A DNA stretch of 64,000 bases, from positions 105,067 to 169,066 of the forward strand of contig JAOTYL010000009.1 of assembly GCA_029861865.1 (NCBI GenBank). The letters are read 5' to 3'. Position numbers and translations under genes: made by a program. Every line of letters starts with the position of its first letter. The stretch's first letter is position 1. The notes under the pieces were generated by a model. That model saw nothing but the letters and a program-made list of their open reading frames with translations. It ran no database searches and was not told the DNA's origin. This DNA comes from Myxococcales bacterium. GTDB taxonomy: Bacteria; Myxococcota_A; Polyangia; Polyangiales; Houyiibacteriaceae. Shown here piece after piece: positions 1-9,290 of this stretch.

Positions 1-603
1 TTCACGACCGACCTCGCGGACGCAATCTCGGCGACGTTTCCAGGCATCGAGTGCGGGGTCGTCGCCATGAACGACGCCGGGAGGCGCCACGCTTACGGCG
101 ATCGGGTTCGCTTCGAGATCGCCGAGAATGACCTCGCGTCGTACAGTCGCGCTACCGACTTCTTGAACGTCGGCGGGATCGACGTCCTCTGCCTCCAGCA
201 CGAGTACGGGATCTTCGGAGGCAAGGCGGGCAGCCACATCCTCGCGCTCCTCAGCGACGTGCGTATGCCGATCGTGACGACGCTACATACCATCCTCAGC
301 GAGCCCACGGTCGAGCAACGCCGCGTGATGGACGAAGTCACGCGGCTCTCGAGCCGCTTGGTCGTGATGAGTCGCTGCGGCGGGGAGCTCTTGCGCGAGG
401 TGCACGGGGTGCCGGCCGACAAGATCGACCTCATCCCCCACGGGATCCCCACCCTGCCGAGCAGTCGAGCCAGCAAGAAGCGCCTGGGTGTCGAGGGGAT
501 GTCGCTGATCCTCACCTTCGGTCTCCTCTCTCCGGAAGAAGATCCGGGGATGTCGCTAAAAAGAAGATCCGACCGTGGTTGGCGTTGGGACGGGGGCGCG
601 TGA
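1..603 (+). pseudogene. Truncated family-4 glycosyltransferase
   Basis: The frame is open from base 1, so the true start lies outside the window. The protein has the N-terminal Rossmann half of a GT4 glycosyltransferase: a CLQHEYGIFGG segment, the conserved PHGIP turn, and LTFGLLSPEE, where the C-terminal nucleotide-sugar domain should begin. About 20 unrelated residues and a stop follow, so the UDP/GDP-sugar-binding half is gone. A 12-bp direct repeat (GGGGATGTCGCT, 495-506 and 546-557) and a 10-bp repeat (536-545, 562-571) sit at the break, which suggests deletion or rearrangement by slippage. It is almost certainly non-functional. Confidence 0.7.
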
Positions 604-796
604 AGGGTAGGCGAGCGCTGAAGGTGGAGCTGCGTTGTGCGCGCTCGGTTCCGACGAAGTGGCGATGACGGTCAATTCGCCGCTAGTCGCTCGCCAAGCG
701 CCGTAGTCCTCGGGCAAACCCCGCCCCCCGAATGCACCCATCCGCGGCCGCCTTTGGTAGAGCAGCGGCGAAATCCACTCAGCCTGTGGTTGCGCC

Positions 797-1714
797 TTAC
801 GGCCCAGGTCCGCAGCGCGCTCCGTGGCACACCCGCATCCACCAGGTGCCCTGAGGGAAGCACGCGCTCCGGTCTCCGGCGGTCCACGCGGCGAGTGCCC
901 GTGCGTACTGCGCCTTGAATGCGCGAATCCGCGTCACCGCTTCGGTGGCGACCGTTCGATTGCCGGCGGCGGCGAATTGCGGATTCAGACTCCCGAACAC
1001 TTCGTAGCTCTTGGCCCGTTTGGTGTGTGGGAGCTTGAGGACGCGCCTCGGCCCGATAAACGACAGCCCAACGCGCTTCGCTTTGTTCCATGCCTGATGT
1101 TGCTTGTCCCGCACCCGCTCTGCGATGCGCTGGCGAGCAAGCTCCGGCCCATAGTCCAGTTCCAGCGCCACAGGCATCTCCAAGCGAAGCTCGAGCTCTT
1201 CAGGCCACTGCGAGTTCTGGGGCTTGAAGTAGTGCTTGGGCCGTTTCACCCGAATGACCCTCGTGCCGACATGCCCTGGAAGCGTGTGCGCTCCGGGCCA
1301 GTCTTTGGCGTAGCGTACCGCGCCTGCTTCGACCGGGTTGGCGATGAGATAGGCGATCGAGTCGAGGACCGCTTCGGGCGTCAGCAATGCATGAGCGCCG
1401 CTGCTCTCCTTGTTGAAAACTTCTTCAGGCCACCCGCGATAGGCCTTGGTGCACAAGGCCATGTTGCGATGCAATGTCTGCAAGAACTTCGGATACTCGC
1501 CGCGGACATCGGTGATGACCTCGTGCGAGTGGGTCGACATGAGACAGGCCGCGTGCACCAGGACGCCGTGAGCCTTCGCCGCGTACGCGAGGCAATACCA
1601 GTACACTTGCTCCATCTGCCGTGCTTCGTCGGGATGGAGAAGGAAGTGGCGGCGCGTGGTGCGCCGAGAGAGTGCCAACGTGGTGCCCGGATCCACGATG
1701 CGAGGTCGCGTCAT
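797..1714 (-). CDS. IS200-like (RAYT/Y1) transposase
   Basis: This looks like a single-tyrosine HUH transposase of the REP-associated type, which nicks and rejoins single-stranded DNA. It has the HUH-like THSHE motif in the segment after CLM, and a Tyr in AYLIANPVEAG that matches the usual catalytic YxxxNPVxAG helix. I place the start at the ATG encoding MTRPRIVDPGTT (1714), because that N-terminus is conserved in the deleted copy at 9740-9858; an upstream ATG at 1756 is possible. The protein is about 305 residues with a basic C-terminal half and looks intact. It lies between a truncated glycosyltransferase and a frameshifted SnoaL gene, consistent with local damage from mobility. Confidence 0.75.
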   Translation of the reverse strand: MTRPRIVDPGTTLALSRRTTRRHFLLHPDEARQMEQVYWYCLAYAAKAHGVLVHAACLMSTHSHEVITDVRGEYPKFLQTLHRNMALCTKAYRGWPEEVFNKESSGAHALLTPEAVLDSIAYLIANPVEAGAVRYAKDWPGAHTLPGHVGTRVIRVKRPKHYFKPQNSQWPEELELRLEMPVALELDYGPELARQRIAERVRDKQHQAWNKAKRVGLSFIGPRRVLKLPHTKRAKSYEVFGSLNPQFAAAGNRTVATEAVTRIRAFKAQYARALAAWTAGDRSACFPQGTWWMRVCHGARCGPGP

Positions 1715-2044
1715 ACACCATCGATGAAAGCGAATGCCGTGCCGACTTGCTCTCACGTGATTTCAACAGGTTGAGAGCCTCTCGGTGGCGCTTTCATCCA
1801 TGACCGCCGGCGGGCGTCGCTCCACGAAACCACAGTGCAATCCGCCGATGCGCACCGCGTCTGTGCCAACCTCGGTCGGATCTCCGCCGCTCAGCTGAGC
1901 CAGCTGACCGGAGCGTCTCGGGCCGCGCTGACCACAGAGACCAAGATGGGATAGCGAGCGCGCGGCCCAAGGATCGCTTGTTTCCCACGCGATCTGGGGT
2001 CGTCGGGTTGTGCGCGCCGATTGTTGGCGCATCCTGACCCCGCG
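1715..2044. other. Intergenic stretch upstream of the transposase
   Basis: No gene is supported here. The first ~95 bases resemble, with small gaps, the sequence beside the deleted transposase copy (about 9859-9930): both contain a CGTGCCGA block and an ATCCATGACCG block. The mobile unit may therefore include this 5' flank. A minus-strand frame (1763-2032) ends with a protein-like tail but has no recognisable family. Confidence 0.35.
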
Positions 2045-2824
2045 ATGGGCAAGAGACTAGACACGCAAAGAGCCTCTACCTCGAAGCCATCCGTGACGGG
2101 AACGCGCAGGCCATCCGCGAGTACGCCGGTGCGCGGTACACCCAGCACTCGACTCCGGTCAAAGATGGTCGTGAGGGTTTCATCGAGTTCTTCGAGGACT
2201 TCCTGGAGCGCAATTCCGTTCGCGACATCGAGGTGGTTCGAGGGTTCGAGGACAGTCGCTTCGTCTTCCTGCACGCCATCCAGACTCTGAACAACGGGGA
2301 GTACCGCTACGTCACTGCCGACATCTTCGACACCGACGAGGACGGCAAGCTCATCGAACACTGGGGACATCATTGCCGAGGTCGTGGACGACACGGTGTC
2401 CGGACACACGCAGGTCGATGGCCCGACCGAGCCGACAGACCTCGACAAGACCGAAGCGAACAAGTCCCTCGTCCGGGGGTTCCTCGAAGACGTCCTCAAG
2501 GGCGGCGAGTACGACAAGCTCACCGACTACATCTCGGCCGAGACCTACATTCAGCACAATCCGCAAGTCGGTGACGGTCTGGAGGGACTCGGTGTATTCG
2601 TCAAATCGCTCTCCGAGCAGGGGCTCACGATGGTCTACGACGAGATCCATCGCATCATCGGCTGCGGAAGCTTCGTCGCCGCCCTGTCGAAGATGCGCCT
2701 CGGCGAAAAGGACATGGCCGTCATCGACCTCTTCCGGGTGGCGGACGGCCGCATCGTCGAGCACTGGGACGTGATCGAAGAGATCCAGCCCAAGGAGACC
2801 TGGGTGAACAGCGGGAAGTTCTGA
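2045..2824 (+). pseudogene. Frameshifted two-domain SnoaL/NTF2-like protein
   Basis: Two SnoaL-like (NTF2 fold) domains are readable in tandem but in different frames. Domain 1 (about 2065-2361, frame 1) carries KSLYLEAIRDGN, YTQHSTPVKDG and the EHW end motif. Domain 2 (about 2365-2824, frame 2) carries EANKSLVRGFLEDVL, YIQHNPQVGDG and EHWDVIEEIQP. At the junction a run of four G (GAACACTGGGGACATC) contains one base too many: with three G the text reads EHWDIIAEVVDD straight into domain 2. A likely start, ATG at 2045 (MGKRLDT), is in frame 2, so a second shift near 2065 is implied. Intact relatives are single ~260-residue proteins of the SnoaL-like polyketide cyclase superfamily. The second half (ATG 2384 in the same frame) could in principle still be made alone. 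Confidence 0.7.
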
Positions 2825-2912
2825 CCGCGATCTTCATCCTCCTGCCCTATCGGGTCAGTCGGATCGACCAAGACCCACCCGCGGCACGCGCATGAAAGAG
2901 CGTTCCGCCGAA

Positions 2913-3016
2913 CTCTCTTAGCCCATCGGGCTCAGGATGAGCGCCGAATTGCGCGGTACTAAATGTTATGTCGCGTGGCGTGGCGCACGGACAGGGCCTT
3001 TGTTTCGGCTATGCTC
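2913..3016. repeat. Intergenic repeat subfamily A, copy 1
   Basis: A 104-bp unit that recurs at 6930-7033 with the last 72 bases identical (from CCGAATTGCGCGG to GGCTATGCTC) and five mismatches in the first 32. It ends 23 bases before the start codon of the next lipoprotein gene. It shares its GAATTGCGC start and GGGCCTTTGT block with subfamily B. Confidence 0.85.
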
Positions 3017-3038
3017 TAATGACCGAGGAAGGTGCCCG

Positions 3039-4034
3039 ATGATTAGACGGTGGATACTTGTAGCTTCTACATTGCTGATACTTGCTGGATGCGCCACGGG
3101 CTCCGAGCCGGCGGGCACCGGAGGCGCGCCGGGCGCTGGAGGCGCGCCGGGCACCGCAGGCGCGCCGGGCACTGGGGGCACGGCGGCCGGTTGCGCCACG
3201 GACATTGGCGTTGGTGAGGTACAGCCCTTCGCCATGCCGACACCCACTCGCACCGAGGGGATCACCTTCGACGCCGCGGGCAGACTGTTCGTTTCAGCGC
3301 TCGCGGACGACCCCGACGACGACCAGCTCCTCGAGGTCATGCTGGATGGAACCCATGAAGTCGCTGCCGAGGCCGAGTCGATCCTCGGTATCGCGAGCCA
3401 TCCGACCGGAATCATCGCGGCCGGTATACGGACAGGGGATATCCTGCGGATCGATCCGGACACCGGTGACTCGGAGGTCATTGTCAACGTTGGCGACGAG
3501 CCCAACTTCGTCGTGATCACGCCATGGGACACGATCCTGGTGTCCGACGACGGAGAGGACGAGGGAGTGGGCCGGGAGACGATTCGAGAAGTGACCTTCG
3601 ATGGAGATGTCTCGGTGTGGGTGGAAGGCGTACCGACCCCGAACGGCATGGTGTTTTCGCTGGATGGGAGGACTCTTTACGTGGCTGCGACATTCGGGGT
3701 TGACCGCGGTCTTTGGCGCGTGCCTGTGTCCGAGGATGGCCTCGCCAGCGTACCCGAGAAATGGACCGACCTCGGCGGGCTGCCAACACCAGACGGCGTC
3801 GCCATCGATAGCGAGGGCAACGTCTACGTCGCCGCCAACATCGCTGGTCAAATCGCGCAAGTGGCCCCAGATGGCAGCTTCACCGTCATCGCCGAAGGGG
3901 TGGAAACCGTCGCCAGCCTAGCTTTTGGCAGAGGCGAGCGCGATCCTTGCTCGATTTATGCCACCAATTTGTTTGGGGACGCTCCTCCCCAACTCTGGCG
4001 CGTCGGTATCGGCATTCCCGGACCCGAGCAGTAG
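3039..4034 (+). CDS. SMP-30/gluconolactonase-like lipoprotein
   Basis: This is a secreted lipoprotein of 331 residues. A signal peptide ends in lipobox LAGC (Cys18), a Gly/Ala/Pro/Thr linker spans about residues 21-50, and a six-bladed-propeller-like domain follows, with repeated segments such as EGITFDAAGRLFVSAL, NGMVFSLDGRTLYVA and DGVAIDSEGNVYVAA. These are typical of the SMP-30/gluconolactonase/LRE superfamily, whose members hydrolyse lactones or bind small ligands; the substrate cannot be read. The start at 3039 is chosen for the signal peptide and a GAGGAAGG ribosome site ten bases upstream. The longer open frame to 2937 merely translates repeat A. Confidence 0.8.
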   Translation: MIRRWILVASTLLILAGCATGSEPAGTGGAPGAGGAPGTAGAPGTGGTAAGCATDIGVGEVQPFAMPTPTRTEGITFDAAGRLFVSALADDPDDDQLLEVMLDGTHEVAAEAESILGIASHPTGIIAAGIRTGDILRIDPDTGDSEVIVNVGDEPNFVVITPWDTILVSDDGEDEGVGRETIREVTFDGDVSVWVEGVPTPNGMVFSLDGRTLYVAATFGVDRGLWRVPVSEDGLASVPEKWTDLGGLPTPDGVAIDSEGNVYVAANIAGQIAQVAPDGSFTVIAEGVETVASLAFGRGERDPCSIYATNLFGDAPPQLWRVGIGIPGPEQ

Positions 4035-4212
4035 CTGCCTGCCGCGATAGCGACCGCTCGCTCGTCGGTCGGGCTTGCAGGCGCTACGGATACCCTGGCA
4101 CAGCTTGGCACGTCGCCACCGTGATTTTGCAGGGCTTTTGGCTGGCACGTGCCTTGCACCTCATTTCAACGGCTTGGTGTTGCAGATTCCCGCCATCCCA
4201 CGGAGTCATGCC

Positions 4213-6396
4213 ATGCACAGATCCCTCGCACTCATCTCCTGCCTCACGCTCGCCTCTCTCATCGGTTGTGCGTTCGAAACCCGCGGCGTCATCGAGGAAC
4301 CCACGCCCCCCGATGTCGTTTTGAGCCTTGCTTCGCTTCAGCCGGCCGATGGATGTGACGACGTCGAAGCGGCCTTGCGCGAACAAGCGATCGAAGAGAT
4401 GGAGCAACGTCTCAGCGACAACGAGCAACTGCTGCTCGACTCGCTGTCCGGCGGCCATTGGTGTTACGAGGACGTTGCATACGCAGACGGGAGCGGCCCA
4501 CCGGTTCCGAGCGGTGCCCGGGAGGATGGCGCGAGCGACTACTCCACCACCAATACGCAGGTCGCGGGGGTCGACGAGGCTGACTTCGTGAAGAACGACA
4601 GCCAATACATCTACGTACTGGCGGACGGTCATTTCACGATCATCGACGCCTGGCCGGCTGCCGAGGCACATGTGGTGTCTAGCGTTCCGATCGAAGGCGA
4701 GCCCAAGAAGCTATACGTGCATGAAAACAGGGCCGTCATCTACTCTTCGCTCGACCCGCTCGAGGTTCCGGACGATCCGGGCTTGTGGTGGGGCGGCGGG
4801 TTCGCTCCGATCCCTGGTGGCTACTACGATCCGAGCGAATGCACCTACGGATACGATTGTGACTTTCGCGGGGACGGGCGCGGCCTGCTCGTCACCATCT
4901 TCGACATCGAGGACAAGAGCAGCCCCAAGGTTCGGCGTGAAAGCGAGCTCAACGGCTCGTACCTGAACTCGCGCCGCGTGGACGACGTCGTATACACCGC
5001 GATCACCTTTCCCGAGGTGACCTTACCTGGCGTGACGTATTGGCCGGAAGGTCTGCTTGAGGACTTCCGCTACAGCTGTGAGCCGCTCAACCTCGATGAG
5101 GGCGAGATCAGGGTCGCGTTCGCATTGCTCAAAGCGGTCAACCGTGCGTTGATCGAGGAGTCGACCATTCACGACTACCTTCCGAGCATCCGCGACACGC
5201 GCTACGTGGATGGTGATCGCATCGCGGAAGATGGCCTCTTGAATGGCTGCGAAGGCTTTTATCTTTCGAACGCACGGGACGGCCGCCAGTTTCTGAGCCT
5301 CCTCTCCTTTGACATGACCGAGCTGGATGCCCTGAACGCCACGACGATCGTCGGCCGACCGGGCGCCGTCTACGCCAACGAGCAATCGCTCTACGTCGCA
5401 GTGCGCCACGACCACTGGACGATGCCCGTCTGGTACTTCGACGACCCCGAGCAGCGCCCGGAGGCAACCACGGTTCACAAGTTCCGTCTCTATCCCGGAA
5501 GCATTGCAACCGACTACCGTGGAAGTGGGGTCGTGAAGGGGCGCATCCTGAATCAATTTGCGATGGATGAGCATGCCAAGCATCTGCGCATCGCGACGAC
5601 GACAGGACATCTCCCGAGCCCAGATGTGCACAGCACGATGAGTGTGCTTCGTGATGCGGCGGGCGAGCTCGTGGTTGTCGGTGAGGTCGATGGCATTGCC
5701 CCCACGGAAGACATTCGCTCGGTGCGTTTCGACGGTGATGTCGGCTTCATCGTGACATTCAAGAAGACCGATCCGCTGTTCGTGTTTGATCTGTCCGAGG
5801 CGAATGCGCCGAAGATCCGGGGGGAGCTCAAGATTCCCGGCTTTTCGACCTACATGCATTTGATGGATGACAACCACTTGCTCACCATCGGCTACGACGC
5901 CGACGATCAGGGAAGCTTCGCGTGGTTCCAAGGGGTGCAGCTCCAGATCATCGACGTCGCCGATCTCGAAGACCCGCGTCTCATTCACAAGGAAGTCATC
6001 GGCACGCGTGGCTCGACGTCCGAGGCGACGACCAATCACCTCGCGTTCAACTACTTCGGCTCACGAGATCTGTTGGCTATCCCGATGACCATCTGCGAGG
6101 GCAGTGGATCCGGCGGAGGTTACGCGCATGAGATGACCTTCAGCGGCCTGCTCGTCTACAACGTCACAACGGGCGATGGGTTCGACCTCCTTGGTGGCGT
6201 TCCCCATGCAGCTCCTCAGAGCGGCCCAGATTATTGGAGCGCCTGCGGCAACTGGTGGACCAACAGCAACAGCCTAGTCCAGCGCAGCATCTTCATGGAG
6301 AGCTACGTCTACTCCATCGCTCCCGACAAGATCAACGTGGCTCACATCGACGATCCTGCCGCGGTCTTGGTCAGCATCAATTTGACGAGCGAATAA
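4213..6396 (+). CDS. Beta-propeller domain lipoprotein (Beta_propel family)
   Basis: A 727-residue exported lipoprotein. The signal peptide ends in lipobox LIGC (Cys19), an acidic helical stretch spans about residues 45-80, and then comes the family signature TNTQVAGVDEADFVKND (residues 114-130), which marks secreted proteins with a C-terminal beta-propeller (PF09826 type). Later blades show repeated YIYVLADGHFTIID- and DGDVGFIVTF-like strands. The function of the family is unknown; surface binding is likely. I chose ATG 4213 because it gives a proper signal peptide; the frame opens at 4075. It follows the SMP-30-like gene in the same direction with a 178-base gap. Confidence 0.8.
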   Translation: MHRSLALISCLTLASLIGCAFETRGVIEEPTPPDVVLSLASLQPADGCDDVEAALREQAIEEMEQRLSDNEQLLLDSLSGGHWCYEDVAYADGSGPPVPSGAREDGASDYSTTNTQVAGVDEADFVKNDSQYIYVLADGHFTIIDAWPAAEAHVVSSVPIEGEPKKLYVHENRAVIYSSLDPLEVPDDPGLWWGGGFAPIPGGYYDPSECTYGYDCDFRGDGRGLLVTIFDIEDKSSPKVRRESELNGSYLNSRRVDDVVYTAITFPEVTLPGVTYWPEGLLEDFRYSCEPLNLDEGEIRVAFALLKAVNRALIEESTIHDYLPSIRDTRYVDGDRIAEDGLLNGCEGFYLSNARDGRQFLSLLSFDMTELDALNATTIVGRPGAVYANEQSLYVAVRHDHWTMPVWYFDDPEQRPEATTVHKFRLYPGSIATDYRGSGVVKGRILNQFAMDEHAKHLRIATTTGHLPSPDVHSTMSVLRDAAGELVVVGEVDGIAPTEDIRSVRFDGDVGFIVTFKKTDPLFVFDLSEANAPKIRGELKIPGFSTYMHLMDDNHLLTIGYDADDQGSFAWFQGVQLQIIDVADLEDPRLIHKEVIGTRGSTSEATTNHLAFNYFGSRDLLAIPMTICEGSGSGGGYAHEMTFSGLLVYNVTTGDGFDLLGGVPHAAPQSGPDYWSACGNWWTNSNSLVQRSIFMESYVYSIAPDKINVAHIDDPAAVLVSINLTSE

Positions 6397-6550
6397 CGCC
6401 CCTATCGCGAATGGGTCGTTTGAACTGGTCCATGCGCAGCTGCCGATGCAACACGTGGACCACATCGGGATGCCCAGGAATTCCGGCCTGCAACCGGCCG
6501 TCCCGGGTTATAGTCGGGCGTCCTGTAACGAATGGATGGAGGAGGACATC

Positions 6551-6919
6551 ATGCAAGCACAAGCCAGAAACGACATGATGATGACCCGGGTCGGGCAGTA
6601 TTACGAAATCGTGCGAACCGCCAACTTCTTGTTGTTGGGAACCGCCGCCATAATCCTGTTCGCGAATACCGCGGGTGCGGAGCTGGCCATTGCCGTGTTG
6701 GTCGTGGGTGCCGGCCTCTACGGAATTCTCGCCGGGGATCGCGCGTTATCCGACGTGACGGCTCTTCGCTCTGACATGGACAAGGAAGACCGCGACACGA
6801 ACTGGGGCAGGTCGCTTCAAGCGGCCCCGCTTCCGATTTTTCGCGGGATTTCCGGGATCATCTACGCCGCGATCGTCGCGACACAGCTCATGTTGCTCTA
6901 CGGCACACAAGCTACTTGA
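6551..6919 (+). CDS. Small membrane protein, three predicted helices
   Basis: 122 residues with hydrophobic segments at about 24-40, 43-62 and 98-117 and a charged loop between the second and third (around DMDKEDRDTNWGR). The start at 6551 is supported by a strong GGAGGAGG site a few bases upstream. I do not recognise the family. Repeat A copy 2 begins 11 bases after its stop. Confidence 0.65.
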   Translation: MQAQARNDMMMTRVGQYYEIVRTANFLLLGTAAIILFANTAGAELAIAVLVVGAGLYGILAGDRALSDVTALRSDMDKEDRDTNWGRSLQAAPLPIFRGISGIIYAAIVATQLMLLYGTQAT

Positions 6920-6929
6920 ATCCCCGGCG

Positions 6930-7033
6930 CTCTCTTAGCCCATCGGGCCCAAGAAAAGCACCGAATTGCGCGGTACTAAATGTTATGTCGCGTGGCGTGG
7001 CGCACGGACAGGGCCTTTGTTTCGGCTATGCTC
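6930..7033. repeat. Intergenic repeat subfamily A, copy 2
   Basis: Second 104-bp copy; see 2913-3016. Both copies lie on the same strand between same-direction genes. The 72 identical bases suggest recent duplication or gene conversion, whereas the flanking 5' third has diverged. Confidence 0.85.
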
Positions 7034-7124
7034 CCCGCAGATTCTGGTGTCTCGCGTTTTGACTTCCTCCGCTCAGGTCACAACCCGCTCGACTTTGAGC
7101 TTCAAGACATGTGACACACCGCGA

Positions 7125-7820
7125 ATGAACACTCAGCAAGGACACCGTGTGAAAGAGTACGTATTGCGTGGTCGCGGCCCCAATATGATGACGGTTGAAT
7201 CGCTCGACGAACTGCACGACTTCTTGGTCGCCAACCCTGAATCACCCGTATTGATCTATGGTGAGGGAAGTGCGTTCAGTTCTGGTCACGATCTGGACGC
7301 TCTCCACGAACACACGCCAGAGGAAATATCTCGCTCGACCTCTGATGCCATGGAGAGGCTTTTTTATCACCGCGCACCTACAGTCGCAGCGATAAACGGT
7401 CACGCCGTGGCGGGCGGTTGCATGGTGGCGCAGGCCTGCGATGTGCGCCTTTGTTCCGAGAATCCTCAAATCAGGTTCAGCCTGCCTGGTGTGGCTCTTG
7501 GGATCACATATCCACCCAAAATTGAGCGTCTGTTGCGATATCGCCTTCCTGCGCATACTGCCGACCGAGTACTGCTCGAAGCGGCACAGCATGGTCCGGA
7601 AGCCGCTCTGAGGTTGGGCCTAATCGACGAAATTGTTCCCGATGCGTGCGCGTCCGGTCGGGAACTCATCCAACGCCTAGCGGAGCACTCACCGCGAGCC
7701 TATTTCGAAGCCAAGCGCCACCTCAGATACGGACAACTAGACGTTACCGATGCAGAGGTTGCGCATCATGCGAAGCTGTTTGCGGCACAGTATGCCGCTG
7801 GCGTTTCGCGGAGAAAATGA
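7125..7820 (+). CDS. Enoyl-CoA hydratase/isomerase-like (crotonase fold) protein
   Basis: 231 residues. The two oxyanion-hole segments of the crotonase superfamily are present: GSAFSSGHDL (about 48-57) and NGHAVAGGC (91-99), followed by DVRLCSEN. The position that usually carries the first catalytic Glu reads LPGVALGI (120-127), with Gly in place of Glu, so ordinary hydratase chemistry is doubtful; isomerase, thioesterase or decarboxylase-type activity is possible. The C-terminus EAKRHLRYGQ is typical of the family. ATG 7125 is preferred; GTG 7149 is an alternative. The gene stands alone after repeat A, not in a fatty-acid cluster. Confidence 0.75.
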   Translation: MNTQQGHRVKEYVLRGRGPNMMTVESLDELHDFLVANPESPVLIYGEGSAFSSGHDLDALHEHTPEEISRSTSDAMERLFYHRAPTVAAINGHAVAGGCMVAQACDVRLCSENPQIRFSLPGVALGITYPPKIERLLRYRLPAHTADRVLLEAAQHGPEAALRLGLIDEIVPDACASGRELIQRLAEHSPRAYFEAKRHLRYGQLDVTDAEVAHHAKLFAAQYAAGVSRRK

Positions 7821-7935
7821 GCGCGAACTTTCTCGCATGTCGAGGTCTTCGCCTTGGTGCGCACAGCTTCGGGTGTAGACGCGCCACCCCACCAAGCGTA
7901 CCGTTGCGGGTCTTCACCCGAGAATGGAGGCCTGG

Positions 7936-8088
7936 ATGTCGAGTGTCGCAATCGTAGCAGTAGGAACCTTCTTGTTTATGGCGGAGTTCGCGCTGAGGCT
8001 CTGGATACTTCGAATTGCGGAGCCAGTGGGACAGCTCGTGTCGTTTTTGTCGGTTACCGATCACTGGCACCCAACGCCAACTACCTGA
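7936..8088 (+). CDS. Small single-pass membrane protein
   Basis: A 50-residue reading frame with GGAGG five bases before the ATG. It encodes one long hydrophobic helix (about residues 3-25, MSSVAIVAVGTFLFMAEFAL onward) and a polar tail ending in HWHPTPTT. No family is recognised. It could equally be the surviving end of a larger gene; the remainder of the 7821-8127 gap holds nothing I can name. Confidence 0.4.
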   Translation: MSSVAIVAVGTFLFMAEFALRLWILRIAEPVGQLVSFLSVTDHWHPTPTT

Positions 8089-8127
8089 CGCGGGGTCGGC
8101 CAATAGGAGATGCCATCCGGAGCAAGA

Positions 8128-9231
8128 TCACCGGACCGCTATCTCGACATATATGTCGTCGAAACCCTTCGCGTCCAACGTGACACCGCCCGTAGCGCCG
8201 TTGGCTTCGGCGCGTATCTCCAGCCGCCCAGAGACCGGTCCGTAGTCGAACGAGCCATCCGATTCCGACAGCCTCCAGAACGGTCCGGGTTCAAGATAGA
8301 GCCGCCACTCCTCCCAGCGGTGCAGAACCGCCGGCGCATCGGGGTCCGAGATGTAGAGCGTGGCCTGAGAGAGCGGATGACCGTCTGCCCCCAACACGCG
8401 CCCCGAGAGGCGGGCGCCGCGCCTTAGTTTGATCTGAGGTTTGGCGTCTGGAGACTGGTTCAGGTCGATCCAGTCGGTCACACCATGCTGGTACCCGGGA
8501 TGAACAGCAAGCAGTTTGACGCGCTCGCGAGGACACCCGACGCGAAACGAACCTGTGCCATCGGTCACCCCGCTGGCGGCGAGCCTTGGATTGCCGTGCA
8601 GACCGTGACTCACGCACCGCACCGAGACATCTGTGATCGGCTTGTTATCGGCGACGACAGTTCCCTCCACCTCGATGCCGGGACTGAGGTAGACAACCTC
8701 TTCCTTGGTTCGGCGCTCGGCAGACTTGGAGAGCCACCCGATCAGAGTGTCGCGGGATCGCTCCTCACCGACAAATCCAGGTGCCTCAATCCGAAGGCGC
8801 CGAAACTCACCGTAGGTGACGGAAACGCGGAACATGCCGTTGTCGTCGGATTGGACTTTCTCAGCACCACGGGTGGCGGTGTCGACGTAGATCGTCGCAC
8901 CTTTGATGGGGGCGCCCAGCTGTGGAGCCTGCTGCTTCAACTGCCCGACGATCTCGAACTTCTCGACGTCGATGGTCCCAGGTCTGAGTGTGCGCGTCGA
9001 GATGGAGGCGATGAGCGGCGTGTCGGGCTTCTTGAAATCTCCCGCCTTCACGGTCTCGGAGGCGTTTCTTGCCTGGGGCCGGGTCGCGTCAGCCGGTTCG
9101 GCCGCTTGTGCTGCCGTCTCGGCAGGGTTTATGTCCGCTGTCTTGCTGCGGACTTTCTCCGAGTTGCATCCGATCGCCAGGGCAACGGCCACGGTGGCGA
9201 CTAAAGCAGCGCGGGCCAAGGGTGAGTTCAT
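8128..9231 (-). CDS. Lipoprotein with carboxypeptidase-regulatory-like domains
   Basis: 367 residues. A signal peptide with lipobox AIGC (Cys22), an Ala/Glu/Thr-rich linker to about residue 65, then three Ig-like CarboxypepD_reg (transthyretin-fold) units: GAPIKGATIYVDT..., VEGTVVADNKPITDVSVRC... and LSGRVLGADGHPLSQATLYI.... Such domains are structural or binding modules in surface proteins of Myxococcota and Bacteroidota; no catalytic site is visible. It is transcribed opposite to its neighbours. Its start codon region is followed (upstream on its own strand) by the large inverted repeat at 9291-9362. Confidence 0.75.
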   Translation of the reverse strand: MNSPLARAALVATVAVALAIGCNSEKVRSKTADINPAETAAQAAEPADATRPQARNASETVKAGDFKKPDTPLIASISTRTLRPGTIDVEKFEIVGQLKQQAPQLGAPIKGATIYVDTATRGAEKVQSDDNGMFRVSVTYGEFRRLRIEAPGFVGEERSRDTLIGWLSKSAERRTKEEVVYLSPGIEVEGTVVADNKPITDVSVRCVSHGLHGNPRLAASGVTDGTGSFRVGCPRERVKLLAVHPGYQHGVTDWIDLNQSPDAKPQIKLRRGARLSGRVLGADGHPLSQATLYISDPDAPAVLHRWEEWRLYLEPGPFWRLSESDGSFDYGPVSGRLEIRAEANGATGGVTLDAKGFDDIYVEIAVR

Positions 9232-9290
9232 GTTTCCAACCAGAGTGCTCGAGGGAATGTAGCACTGTCCTTCCGGCTTCTGGAAAGAGT

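Noticed and set aside
824..1774. 316-residue plus-strand open frame
   Set aside because: Antisense to the transposase gene; no family text, and the opposite strand has clear motifs.
5023..6039. 338-residue minus-strand open frame
   Set aside because: Shadow of the beta-propeller lipoprotein; no start signal or domain.
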